Shown: one piece after another, positions 36,442-44,443 of the stretch
How positions within the stretch are numbered: the first letter of the stretch is position 1
How the letters are laid out: every line of letters starts with the position of its first letter
Assembly: GCA_963755985.1 (NCBI GenBank)
Contig: CAVWLO010000003.1
Location: 372,001 to 436,000, forward strand
Direction: 5' to 3'
Length of the DNA stretch: 64,000 nt
DNA from: DASXMT01 sp963755985
Lineage (GTDB): Bacteria; Actinomycetota; Acidimicrobiia; Acidimicrobiales; RAAP-2
Notes under the pieces: model-generated
Databases searched by the model: none
Seen by the model: the letters and a program-made list of their open reading frames with translations, nothing else
Told to the model about the DNA's origin: nothing
Translations under genes and position numbers: made by a program

Positions 36442-36597
36442 GTTGGGCGCCCCGTGCGGCGGACGGGTCTCGCGGCGGACGGACCACCGTCGACTCCGGG
36501 ACGGTCAGCCCGAGCACGGTCGGCTGGCGCGGGCTCATCGGGTGACCGGGTTGACGTGGGCGGGCAGAATCGGGCTGACGGGATCCATGCCGACTGT

Positions 36598-36647
36598 TCT
36601 ATCGAACAATCACATGGGCGACTCTATCGAACAATCACATGGGCGAC
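36598..36647. repeat. 25-bp perfect tandem duplication
   Basis: The unit that starts TCTATCGAACAATCACATGG is repeated exactly at 36598-36622 and 36623-36647. The first copy also completes a palindrome TGTTCTATCGAACA (36595-36608). It lies just beyond the permease stop codon (36663, minus strand) and upstream of the sulfatase. Confidence 0.9.
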
Positions 36648-36662
36648 AGCATGGGCCGATGC

Positions 36663-38249
36663 CTACAGGAACCGATCGTCGAGGTGACCGAGGGCAAGCT
36701 CCCGCTCTATCTCCGCCAATTCCTCGGGCGAACCCTGCACCCGCGGACCGGTGAACCACTTGCGGGCCGAGGCGAACCACCACAGGGTGACCGCGGCCAT
36801 GACGGCGACGAACAAGGGACCGGCCCAGTTGAAGTCGGCCGCCGTGTTCCACGGCCAAAAGGCGGGAGCGAAGAACAAGAGGGTGATGACCACCACCCAC
36901 ACCACGGCCACCCAGCCGATGAGCGGGCTCCATCGGCCCAGGTTCCACGGCCCGACCTGGAAGGTGCTGCCGGCTCTCAGGCGGAGGAACACGGGGATGA
37001 TGTAGGCCACGTACAAGCCGACCGTCCCGATGGACACGATGGCGAAGAAGGCCACCGAGTACCCCCCTCGTTGGTAGAGGGAGGGCAGCCCGAGGATGAA
37101 GGCAACCACGACGGCCAGCCAGACGGCGTTGACCGGCGTGCGGGACCGGGGGTTCAGCCGGTGCCACTTCTTGTGGCCGGGGATGGCCCCGTCACGCGAG
37201 AAGGCATAGATCATGCGGGAGTTGGCCGTCACCGAGGCCAGGCCGCAGAAGAACATGGCCACGGTGGCCAGGATGACGAGCAGCTTCCCTCCGGCCCCGC
37301 TGACCGCGTCGACGAACAGCTGCCCGCCGGCCACCGACCCGTTGGCGGCCAGCGCCGCGTACTGCTTGTCGCCGCCCTGTATGGAGAGGGTCATGGCCAG
37401 GTTCAAGACGAAGCCGGCGATGATCGAGACGTAGATGGCCCGCACGATCGACCGGGGCCCGTTCACGTTGGCCTGCTGGGTCTCCTCGGTCATGTGAGCC
37501 GATGCGTCGTAGCCGGTCAAGGTGTACTGGGCCAGCAGCATGCCGATGGCGAAGGCGTAGAAACCGGCGAACGGTCCCGACCAGCCGGTCAGGTTCTTGG
37601 ACTGGAGGAGGAAGCCGATGCTCTGATGGTGGGAGGGGATGGCGGCGAGGACGATCACGATGATCAGCGTGCCGAACACGTGCCACCAGACGCTGACGTT
37701 GGCGAGCAGGCCCACCAGCATGACCCGGAACGTGTTGAGGAGCCCGTGGGCCGCGAGCACGATCGCGTAGATGAGCAGCACCCACCCGGCCGTCGAGTGG
37801 AAGCTGGCCGAGTACAGGCTGATCAGGAAGGCGACATAGGTGGCCAGCCCGTAGTCGATGGATGCGGTGATGGCCACTTGGCCGACCAGGTTGAACCAGC
37901 CCGTGTACCACGACCAGATGGGCGCATTCCGCTTGGCCAGCTTGGCCGACCAGTAGTAGAGGCCGCCGGCGGTGGGGTAGGCCGAGCAGATCTCGCCCAT
38001 CGAGGCGCCGACGCACAAGACGAAGACGCCCACGATGATCCAGCCGAAGGTGATAGCCCGGGGTCCACCGGCATCCATGCCCAGGTAGTACGTCGTGATC
38101 CCGCCAGTGAGGATCGAGATGATGGAGAAGGAGACGGCGAAGTTGGAAAATGCCCCCATCCCCCGCCGCAGCTCCTGGGAATAGCCCATGTTGTGAAGCT
38201 CTTGGGTGTCCTGGTCGACGACTTCGGGGGGGGACGTGTCGGTAGACAT
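36663..38249 (-). CDS. Amino-acid/polyamine/GABA permease (APC superfamily)
   Basis: 528 residues with about 12 transmembrane helices. The first helices carry FSNFAVSFSIISILTGGITTYYLGMDAGG, the APC signature, and TGYDASAHMTEET is the helix 6-7 loop of the amino-acid/GABA permease group. The C-terminal LDDRFL ends in a cytoplasmic tail. It imports amino acids or choline-like compounds by cation symport. The ATG at 38249 gives a start MSTDTSPPEVVDQDTQELHNMGYSQELRRGMG; an upstream ATG in frame would add about 8 residues. Confidence 0.92.
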   Translation of the reverse strand: MSTDTSPPEVVDQDTQELHNMGYSQELRRGMGAFSNFAVSFSIISILTGGITTYYLGMDAGGPRAITFGWIIVGVFVLCVGASMGEICSAYPTAGGLYYWSAKLAKRNAPIWSWYTGWFNLVGQVAITASIDYGLATYVAFLISLYSASFHSTAGWVLLIYAIVLAAHGLLNTFRVMLVGLLANVSVWWHVFGTLIIVIVLAAIPSHHQSIGFLLQSKNLTGWSGPFAGFYAFAIGMLLAQYTLTGYDASAHMTEETQQANVNGPRSIVRAIYVSIIAGFVLNLAMTLSIQGGDKQYAALAANGSVAGGQLFVDAVSGAGGKLLVILATVAMFFCGLASVTANSRMIYAFSRDGAIPGHKKWHRLNPRSRTPVNAVWLAVVVAFILGLPSLYQRGGYSVAFFAIVSIGTVGLYVAYIIPVFLRLRAGSTFQVGPWNLGRWSPLIGWVAVVWVVVITLLFFAPAFWPWNTAADFNWAGPLFVAVMAAVTLWWFASARKWFTGPRVQGSPEELAEIERELALGHLDDRFL

Positions 38250-38348
38250 GAGCGAACGGTAATCGAGGGCCATGTCGCGGGTTCGGATGCCGTCGCTCGG
38301 TGTGGAAACGCGATGAGGAGCCGGTCTCGCGGGGCGATCCTGGGGCCA

Positions 38349-39167
38349 ATGAGCAGCGCGATTATGGTGCAGGCGATGTCGTCCAAGATGCATCGTCAGG
38401 CATGGGAGGACTGGGGATCGGTCAATCCTCTGTATGCCGTGCTCACCGACCCCCAGTTCCGGTACGGGGGTGATCGAGAGGCATTCTTTCGGACCGGGGA
38501 GGAGTTCGTCACCTTCTTGCTGGCCGAATGTGACCGGCTGGGCCTGGCCCAGCGCCGCCAGCGGGCGCTCGACTTCGGCTGCGGTGTCGGACGGTTGACC
38601 GCACCCCTCGGCATCCGATTCGACTCGGTGATCGGGTTGGATGTGGCCCAGAGCATGGTCGAGACCGCGCAGCAGCGCCATGCCGACCGTCCCAACTGCA
38701 CCTTCGAGGTGCACGCCAGCGACGACCTGAGTCGATGTGGTGACGAGACCTTCGACCTGGTCGTCTCCGTCTTCGTCCTGCAACACCTTCCGACGCTCCG
38801 GGCCATCCTCGTGTATCTGGGCGAGCTCGTCCGGGTGTTGCGACCCGGCGGTGCGCTCATCGTGCAGTTGCCGTCGCAGGTGCCCCCGCCCGACACATTG
38901 CCGCCCTGGCAGACCCGGGAAGGGTTGCGGAGGCGGGGAGCGCCGTTGCTCCGCCGTCTCGGGGTCAGCCCTGCCTTCTTGTACCGGCGACTGGACTGGG
39001 TGCCGGAGATGACCATGACCGGTGTCCCCGAGGCGCAGATCCGCCAGACCCTGGTCGAGGCCGGCGGCCGGGTCGTGTACACCACGCCCGCCGATGTCGA
39101 TCGGAACGGAACGGAGAGCCGTGTCTTCTTCGTCACCCGTGAGGGCAGCGTCGGTCGAGGCTGGTGA
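38349..39167 (+). CDS. SAM-dependent methyltransferase
   Basis: About 272 residues. Class I methyltransferase: SAM motif ALDFGCGVGRLTAPLG, motif II VIGLDVAQSMVETAQQR, motif IV FDLVVSVFVLQHLP, and LGELVRVLRPGGALIVQLPS. The C-terminal region has no known domain, and the substrate is unknown. Four ATGs lie within the first 25 codons. The first (38349) is annotated, and 38364 or the ATG before HRQAWEDW are possible. It diverges from the permease. Confidence 0.8.
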   Translation: MSSAIMVQAMSSKMHRQAWEDWGSVNPLYAVLTDPQFRYGGDREAFFRTGEEFVTFLLAECDRLGLAQRRQRALDFGCGVGRLTAPLGIRFDSVIGLDVAQSMVETAQQRHADRPNCTFEVHASDDLSRCGDETFDLVVSVFVLQHLPTLRAILVYLGELVRVLRPGGALIVQLPSQVPPPDTLPPWQTREGLRRRGAPLLRRLGVSPAFLYRRLDWVPEMTMTGVPEAQIRQTLVEAGGRVVYTTPADVDRNGTESRVFFVTREGSVGRGW

Positions 39168-39196
39168 GCTCGGGGGAGTTCCGAGCGATTAATGCT

Positions 39197-39226
39197 TTGA
39201 CAGGCATATAACCGTATGAGCATACT
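39197..39226 (+). promoter_or_regulatory. ArsR gene promoter/operator
   Basis: TTGACA at 39197-39202 with CATACT at 39221-39226 (18-base spacing). Between them CATATAACCGTATG is an inverted repeat (CATA/TATG), a likely ArsR operator over the promoter. Confidence 0.5.
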
Positions 39227-39583
39227 ATGAGGGTGATGACTGCCTTCGAGGTGTTGGCCGAGCCTCACCGGCGACAGATACTCGATCTTCTCCGCGCCCG
39301 GGAATGCCCAGTGGGTGAACTGGTGCGGGCTCTGGACGCCAGCCAGCCGGCCGTATCGAAGCATCTGCGGGTCCTCCGCGAGGCCGGACTGGTCGAATCG
39401 AGCGTCGTTGCCCAGCAGCGCCTCTACCGGCTGTGCCCCCGGCCTCTTCGGGAGATCGACGACTGGCTCGCCCCCTACCGAGCGCTGTGGAGCTCGAGCC
39501 TCGATGCTCTCGAAGACCACCTGGACAAGATGGATGCCGTCCCCACCCAACACGACATGCGGGGAAGGAGAACAACGGCGTGA
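39227..39583 (+). CDS. ArsR-family transcriptional regulator
   Basis: 118 residues. Winged helix with FEVLAEPHRRQILDLLRARECPVGELVRALDASQPAVSKHLRVLREAGLVESSVVAQQRLYRLC. No metal-binding CxC is present, so it belongs to the metal-independent group that controls a neighbouring SRPBCC gene. The gene overlaps the next GTG by 4 bases. The promoter spacing suggests the ATG at 39236 (MTAFEVL) as the true start, since 39227 is next to the -10 box. Confidence 0.9.
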   Translation: MRVMTAFEVLAEPHRRQILDLLRARECPVGELVRALDASQPAVSKHLRVLREAGLVESSVVAQQRLYRLCPRPLREIDDWLAPYRALWSSSLDALEDHLDKMDAVPTQHDMRGRRTTA

Positions 39584-40170
39584 ACAGTGAACTCGAACAG
39601 GACGCCTATGGAGTGCTCGAGCAAAAGGACAACCGCTGGAGGCTTCGGTTCTCCCGCTCGCTGACTCATCCGCCCGACAAGGTGTGGCGCGCCATCACCG
39701 AAGGGGGAGCATCTGGAGGCGTGGTTCCCGCAGCGCATCGTGGGGGAATGGGCCGTGGGTGCGCCCCTGCGCTTTGAATCTCGCGGCGCCGGGTTCCCCG
39801 CGTTCGATGGCCAGGTGATTGCCTACGAGCCGGGCGCAGCACTCGAATTCCGGTGGGGTACCGACTTCATACGCCTGGAGGTCGCACCGACCGAGTCAGG
39901 GTGCACGCTGACCTTGATCGACACCATCGACGACCTGGGCAAGGCGGCTCGGGACGGAGCGGGCTGGCACGTGTGCCTCGAGGCGCTGGGACAGCACCTC
40001 GCCAGTACTGAGCCCTCGGGGACCGTCGGCGAGCGGTGGTCGGTCGTCCACGAGGGCTACGTCGAGCGGTTCGGGCCCGAGGCGGCCCACGATCGGACCG
40101 CCGGCCGGCCTGTAGGCCGGCGCGCCAGCCGGGACGGGCGCGCTAGCGGGAGGGCCGCCGGGACGGGGGT
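39580..40170 (+). pseudogene. SRPBCC (AHSA1-like) protein with a homopolymer frameshift
   Basis: Starts with GTG 39580 overlapping the ArsR stop, with AAGGAG about 10 bases upstream. The first 42 residues NSELEQDAYGVLEQKDNRWRLRFSRSLTHPPDKVWRAIT match the start of the AHSA1 family. The 5-G run at 39703-39707 then puts the frame off by one. With four G the frame continues as GEHLEAWFPQRIVGEWAVGAPLRFESRG, the correct continuation. The shifted C-terminal frame is open and reads on into the nitroreductase gene, so the SRPBCC stop is also missing. ArsR plus SRPBCC pairs are common in actinobacteria. Confidence 0.7.
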
Positions 40171-40264
40171 TTCAGCCGGAACGTCTGCACGGTTGACACC
40201 AGGGTTGGGGCAGGGATGGCCGCGGGACTGGAAAGGCCCGAGCCGAGCGTGCAAGCTAGAGACC

Positions 40265-40705
40265 ATGCCCCTCGACGGTGAGTACGAACCGAGCCCAGCA
40301 GAATGGGTGCGGAACCAGGTGGACGAGTACGAGAGCTCTGGCGGTACCCGCGGGACGACACTGCGCGACATGCCGGTGATCATCCTGACGACCCGTGGGG
40401 CCAAGTCGGGGAAAATCCGTAAGTCGCCGTTGATGCGAGTCGAGCACGATGGACGGTACGCGATCGTCGCATCCAAGGGCGGAGCGCCCGAAAACCCTGT
40501 CTGGTACTACAACGTGGTCGCCGACCCATACGTGGAGCTCCAGGACGGCCCGGTCAAGCAGGACATGACCGCTCGGGAGGCGACAGGAGCCGAGAAGGCT
40601 GAATGGTGGGAACGGGCCGTGGCCGCATATCCGGACTACGCCGATTACCAGAAGAAGACCGATCGGCAGATCCCGGTGTTCATCGTCGAGCCCATCGCGT
40701 CCTGA
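40265..40705 (+). CDS. Deazaflavin (F420)-dependent nitroreductase-family protein
   Basis: 146 residues in the Ddn/FDOR fold: MPLDGEYEPSPAEWVRNQVDEYESSGG, then MPVIILTTRGAKSGKIRKSPLMRVEHDGRYAIVASKGGAPENPVWYYNV and VQDGPVKQDMTARE-like strands. In this family the GKIRKSPLMR and GGAPENPVWYYN motifs bind F420. It is in frame with the preceding SRPBCC reading frame with no stop between, which may be a real fusion or a product of lost stop. Confidence 0.88.
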   Translation: MPLDGEYEPSPAEWVRNQVDEYESSGGTRGTTLRDMPVIILTTRGAKSGKIRKSPLMRVEHDGRYAIVASKGGAPENPVWYYNVVADPYVELQDGPVKQDMTAREATGAEKAEWWERAVAAYPDYADYQKKTDRQIPVFIVEPIAS

Positions 40706-40847
40706 CGAGCGCTCCCTGAGCGTGGCGCGGTGACAGGTCGCGCCGAATCGTGGCCGGCATCGCACCGGGCTCCAGGGAACCCGACCTCGAGCTGGATCGG
40801 CATCCCCGCACGCCCTGACCGCGTTGGTGGCGCAGGCGTTCGCCCGA

Positions 40848-41243
40848 TCAGCTGAGGATCTTGGCCTTTTCCGCCTCGAACTCAGCGTCAGTAAGGGCGC
40901 CCTTCGACTTCAAGTCGGCCAGCTTGGCCAACTGGTCGGCGTTGGACGTACCCTCTCCCGCAGATTGGCGAACGTAATCGTCGAAGGCCTGTCGCTGGCT
41001 CTGCGCCTGCGCTGCCGCTCGTTCGTGCATCTTTGAGCCCCGGGCGATGAGGTAGACGAGGATTCCGATGTACGGGAAAATGATGACGCCGAGGACCCAC
41101 AACGCCTTGGCCCACCCGCTCAGATCGTGACTGCGGAAAATGTCGGCGAACACGATGAACAGCAGCCAGATCCAGATGACGAACAGAAAGACTTCGAGGA
41201 ACCACCAGAAGATGTCGAGCAAGGGATACGACGAGGCAAACAT
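40848..41243 (-). CDS. SHOCT-domain membrane protein with PLD-nuclease N-terminal segment
   Basis: 131 residues. Two transmembrane helices (LDIFWWFLEVFLFVIWIWLLFIVFADIF and AKALWVLGVIIFPYIGILVYLIARG) form the PLDc_N motif, then a coil ERAAAQAQSQRQAFDDYVRQSAG, then a C-terminal SHOCT domain (QLAKLADLKSKGALTDAEFEAEKAKIL). It is a small membrane protein of unknown function that oligomerises. A second SHOCT protein lies 2.6 kb away. The ATG is at 41243. Confidence 0.85.
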   Translation of the reverse strand: MFASSYPLLDIFWWFLEVFLFVIWIWLLFIVFADIFRSHDLSGWAKALWVLGVIIFPYIGILVYLIARGSKMHERAAAQAQSQRQAFDDYVRQSAGEGTSNADQLAKLADLKSKGALTDAEFEAEKAKILS

Positions 41244-41539
41244 TGACGGAACTCCTGTTTGGCTAAGCGGACTGTGGCTCAAGGTCGGCGTGGAAGCACA
41301 CCGGCGTCAGCAAGGTAGTCGATTCTCGGTGCAATTGCGCGGAAGGAACAGGGAGGGAGTGACTGCCGGACGGTAGCGGCGTCGATCGGACGAGCCGAAG
41401 ACACCTTCCCGTCGCGATGGAGGAGAGGTACCTAACCTCCGGTCGGGGCCCCCTCGGTACTGAGCGGACGCATTGCTCACTGGTCATCGGCGACGGGTAG
41501 ACATGCTGAGCGGACAGGCGATTCGAGAGTCGAGGACCA

Positions 41540-42031
41540 ATGAAACACCGTACATGTGCTGGCGCGTCGATGGCGATCGTCGGAACCATCGTCATGGCGC
41601 TGGTTCTTGCCACTCCGTTATCGGCCGCGCAGCTAACGCCTGCCGCCAAGGCTCGTGCGGCCTACCTATCTGCCGTTGTCCCCTACAATATCGTTCTGGA
41701 AACCTTCAATGCCGAGGCGCAGAAGTGGGGGGTAAATAATACGACAAGTGTCCAGGCCGAGAAGGACGCGAAGCCCGCAATTGCTGCACTGCGGAAAGCC
41801 GATTTGATACTTGCGAAGTACGATTGGCCGGCCAACACCGAGGCTGACATCCAGACGCTCATTGGACACAACAGCGCGGTGATCTTCGACCTGAGCAGCC
41901 TCGCGACTGTTGATGCCTCGACTTGGGTGGCCGCGCTGACGCGAGACAGTGCCGCTGTTGCCAGCTCGTCGGCGCTGGTACGCCATGACCTCGGGTTGAA
42001 CCCCGAGGTGCCCTTTCTGAACTTCATGTGA
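41540..42031 (+). CDS. Secreted hypothetical protein
   Basis: 163 residues. The N-terminus MKHRTCAGASMAIVGTIVMALVLATPLSAA is a signal peptide with probable cleavage after LSAA. The mature part is mostly helical (KARAAYLSAVVPYNIVLETFNAEAQKW...). I recognise no family. The nucleotide composition is lower in GC than its neighbours, suggesting different origin. No ribosome site is obvious. Confidence 0.6.
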   Translation: MKHRTCAGASMAIVGTIVMALVLATPLSAAQLTPAAKARAAYLSAVVPYNIVLETFNAEAQKWGVNNTTSVQAEKDAKPAIAALRKADLILAKYDWPANTEADIQTLIGHNSAVIFDLSSLATVDASTWVAALTRDSAAVASSSALVRHDLGLNPEVPFLNFM

Positions 42032-42135
42032 ACTGCGTCACTGAAGTCACCATCGTCCGCCGGGAGGGGTCGCCGCCTCCTGTTCGGGGAAGCTCCACAT
42101 CGAAGTGCCCCCCAGGTTGCGGAGAATGCGGCTAC

Positions 42136-42169
42136 GGGGGCAGAGCGGCCATGGGGGCAGAGCGGCCAT
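42136..42169 (+). repeat. 17-bp tandem duplication
   Basis: GGGGGCAGAGCGGCCAT is repeated exactly at 42136 and 42153. It lies in the 205-base gap between the secreted protein and the helix-turn-helix gene. Confidence 0.85.
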
Positions 42170-42185
42170 GGTGAATATTGCGTTG

Positions 42186-42213
42186 AGCGGGTAATGTTTA
42201 GCGGGTAATATTG
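42186..42213 (+). repeat. 14-bp tandem duplication
   Basis: AGCGGGTAATGTTT (42186) is followed by AGCGGGTAATATTG (42200), 12 of 14 identical. TAATGT and TAATAT are possible -10 boxes for the next gene. Confidence 0.6.
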
Positions 42214-42236
42214 ACCCTATGCGGTAGCCGGTCCTC

Positions 42237-42728
42237 ATGACGGCGGAAGCCTCAGAGATTCTTGGTGCTTCACGCCAGCACGTGGCCGATCTGGGCGATA
42301 AAGGCGAGATTCCTTGCTGGAGAGCCGGAAGCCATCGGCGCTTTCGCCTGGAGGATGTCCTGGCCTACAAGGTGCGTATCGAAGGGCAGACCGCCGGGAG
42401 CCTGGAAACCATGAATCTCAGCGATCGCCGGAGCCTTGCCTACGGTCTGCTTCTTGCCGAGAGGCTGGTCGTTTCGCTGGACGCCGTGTTGACACACGCG
42501 CGGCGGAATCTTGATCGGCTGCGTGCCGTGCACTCAGACGGCTCTGCCGATTGGTATCTCGACAAATGGACGGAATTGCTTGCCCGTCCAGTGGAGGCGA
42601 TCCTGCACGTACTTACCTCAGTGGACGAGAAGTCAGTAGATCTCCGTCATGCGGCACCCTTTGCCGGTGTACTGAGCAACGCCGAAAGACGCTCCGTGAT
42701 CCGAGCCACTCGTCGGGCCGCAGCGTGA
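42237..42728 (+). CDS. Excisionase-like helix-turn-helix protein (antitoxin-like)
   Basis: 163 residues. The N-terminal region MTAEASEILGASRQHVADLGDKGEIPCWRAGSHRRFRLEDVLAYK is the MerR/excisionase-type DNA-binding domain (HTH_17). The remaining 110 residues are helical (LAERLVVSLDAVLTHARRNLDRLR). Similar proteins act as antitoxins next to a PIN-domain or similar toxin. No toxin gene follows, since the next feature is tRNA-Ala. Homologues often have another 10-20 residues before TTAEA, and a TAG lies 12 bases upstream in frame, so the N-terminus may be trimmed. Confidence 0.65.
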   Translation: MTAEASEILGASRQHVADLGDKGEIPCWRAGSHRRFRLEDVLAYKVRIEGQTAGSLETMNLSDRRSLAYGLLLAERLVVSLDAVLTHARRNLDRLRAVHSDGSADWYLDKWTELLARPVEAILHVLTSVDEKSVDLRHAAPFAGVLSNAERRSVIRATRRAAA

Positions 42729-42789
42729 AGCGCAGCGACCTTGAACACGGCTCGATCGCTCGAAGCTGACGTCCTTCCATTGAATTGCG

Positions 42790-42863
42790 TGGAGATGATC
42801 GGACTCGAACCGACGACCCCCTGCTTGCAAAGCAGGTGCTCTAGCCAACTGAGCTACATCCCC
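42790..42863 (-). tRNA. tRNA-Ala (TGC)
   Basis: On the minus strand GGGGATGTAGCTCAGTTGGC... with acceptor stem GGGGATG/CATCTCC (one G-T), anticodon loop in CCTGC-TTTGCAA-GCAGG (anticodon TGC), T arm GTCGG-TTCGAGT-CCGAT. Discriminator A; CCA is not encoded. Confidence 0.97.
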
Positions 42864-43130
42864 GGGCGGGGCTCGCTCACACCAGGTGCTGACCTGCGAG
42901 CTGACCCCCTCTAAGTGTAGGTCGCCGCGAAGACAATCCCGAACGCGTGGTTCCAGGCAACAACCGGATCCTCGGGCCGGGGCTTGCCAGCCGAGTCCTC
43001 CGGCCCGGTGTCGGGCCGCAGCGCCGATGACCGCAGAGGACTTGACGAAAGGCGCGGGCTGGTTAGAGTTCTATCGACCCGCCGTGACGCCCTGTCAGCG
43101 GGCTAACCCGATCGCCCTTGGAGGCAATGC

Positions 43131-43475
43131 ATGGCCGCCGAAACCGACACGCACGATCACTTTCGAAGCGTCGCTCAACACGACACCGACGCGCTCGAGG
43201 GGCTCCTCTTCGCCCGGGTCGACAACCAGGAGGCCTCCGGTCTCGACGCCAGGACCTACGCCCTGGTCAACATCGCCGCCCTGGTGGCGGCCGATGCATC
43301 GCCGGCCTCCTACGTGTGGCAGATCGGGCTCGCCCTCGAGTCCGGCGTCACCGCTGACGAGATCCTGGGCGTGCTGGTGGCCATCAACCCAACCGTCGGA
43401 AACGTTCGGGTTGTGGCCGCTGCCGCCGAGATCGCCTTCGCCCTGGGCGTCGACCTCGACGGCGACGAGGCATAG
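43131..43475 (+). CDS. Carboxymuconolactone-decarboxylase-like protein
   Basis: 114 residues. LDARTYALVNIAALVAADASPASYVWQIGLALESGVTADEILGVLVAINPTVGNVRVVAAAAEIAFALG matches the helical CMD/AhpD-like fold. The CxxC of AhpD-type peroxidases is absent, so it is the CMD branch or a non-redox relative. GGAGG is 7 bases before the ATG. The SHOCT gene follows by 5 bases and is probably in the same transcript. Confidence 0.8.
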   Translation: MAAETDTHDHFRSVAQHDTDALEGLLFARVDNQEASGLDARTYALVNIAALVAADASPASYVWQIGLALESGVTADEILGVLVAINPTVGNVRVVAAAAEIAFALGVDLDGDEA

Positions 43476-43480
43476 CAGCC

Positions 43481-43783
43481 ATGCCTTTCATGCGCAGAAG
43501 ACCGCTCCTCCGTATGGCTGCCGTCGGCGGGGTCGCCTACATGGGGTCCAAGGCGGGCACGAACCGGGCGATGGCCCAGCAGAACCAAGCCCAGCAGGCA
43601 CAGGGCCAGGAGGCCCAGCCGCCGGCGCAAGCCAGCCCGCCACCACCTCCTGCCGCGCCTGCCGACGCCACGTCGGCCGCGACCGATCGCATCACGCAGC
43701 TCAAGCAGTTGGCTGGCCTCCGCGACTCGGGAGCGCTGACCCAAGAGGAGTTCGACAAGGAGAAGGCGCGGATACTGGCCTGA
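43481..43783 (+). CDS. SHOCT-domain protein with hydrophobic N-terminus
   Basis: 100 residues. MRRRPLLRMAAVGGVAYMGSKAG at the start, a Gln/Ala/Pro-rich disordered linker (QQNQAQQAQGQEAQPPAQ), and a C-terminal SHOCT helix pair (ITQLKQLAGLRDSGALTQEEFDKEKARILA). The linker and short oligomerising domain are typical of small SHOCT proteins; function unknown. Confidence 0.85.
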   Translation: MPFMRRRPLLRMAAVGGVAYMGSKAGTNRAMAQQNQAQQAQGQEAQPPAQASPPPPPAAPADATSAATDRITQLKQLAGLRDSGALTQEEFDKEKARILA

Positions 43784-43790
43784 TCTCGGA

Positions 43791-44291
43791 TCAGGCCGGT
43801 GAGCCGGCCCCCCTTGCCGTGGATCGTCCGATCTCCTTCCACGCTGCGTCCACGCCCTCGAAGCCGCCGATCTCGGTCCCCTTACCTGGCTCCAGGTCCT
43901 TGTAGACCTCGAAGAAGTGGGCAATCTCATGGGTCAGGTGGGGGGGCAGGTCCTCAATGGTGAAGACGCTGTTCCACATCGGGTCACCACAGGCCACCGT
44001 GATGATCTTGGCGTCGGGGCCCTTCTCGTCGGACATCCAGAAGACACCCACGGGACGGGCGTCGACCAGGCATCCCGGAAACGTCGGCTCATCGATCATG
44101 ACCAGGGCGTCCAACGGGTCGCCGTCCTCGGCCAGGGTGTCGGGGACGAACCCGTAATCAGCCGGATAGAAGGTGGCTGAGAAGAGCCGGCGATCGAGAC
44201 GGATGAGCTGGCGCTCATGGTCGTACTCGTACTTGTTCCGGCTACCCCGCGGGATCTCGACGATGACTTCGATCGAACGGTCGTCACTCAT
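43791..44291 (-). CDS. ppa: Inorganic pyrophosphatase
   Basis: 166 residues, family I. Motifs: IEVIVEIPRGSRNKYEYD, ATFYPADYGFVPDTLAEDGDPLDALVM with the metal-binding DGDPLD, and GDPMW-NSVFTIEDLP. It hydrolyses pyrophosphate to phosphate in the cytoplasm. It lies beside a phosphate-carrier-like gene and polyphosphate kinase, so the three form a phosphate-metabolism group, though the carrier and ppk are transcribed away from it. Confidence 0.97.
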   Translation of the reverse strand: MSDDRSIEVIVEIPRGSRNKYEYDHERQLIRLDRRLFSATFYPADYGFVPDTLAEDGDPLDALVMIDEPTFPGCLVDARPVGVFWMSDEKGPDAKIITVACGDPMWNSVFTIEDLPPHLTHEIAHFFEVYKDLEPGKGTEIGGFEGVDAAWKEIGRSTARGAGSPA

Positions 44292-44432
44292 GTGGGCTCC
44301 ATACCCATGCGATGGTATCGCCGCCTCGAACCTCGGCACCGTGGGACAGAGGGCCTGCGTACGTGCCAACAGTTCACCTGAAGTTCGCCGGGAGTTTTCT
44401 GCGGTATTTTAAGCCGTTTACTAGGGCGTTCA

Positions 44433-44438
44433 TACACT
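44433..44438 (+). promoter_or_regulatory. -10 box TACACT
   Basis: TACACT ends 5 bases before GTG 44444; a leaderless start for the carrier gene. Confidence 0.4.
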
Positions 44439-44443
44439 CCCCT

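Noticed and set aside
34915..36687. 590-codon plus-strand frame opposite the sulfatase
   Set aside because: The sulfatase signature is on the minus strand; the plus frame has a shadow composition and no start site.
36639..38348. Plus-strand extension upstream of the methyltransferase
   Set aside because: It is antisense to the permease and is low-complexity; the methyltransferase starts near 38349.
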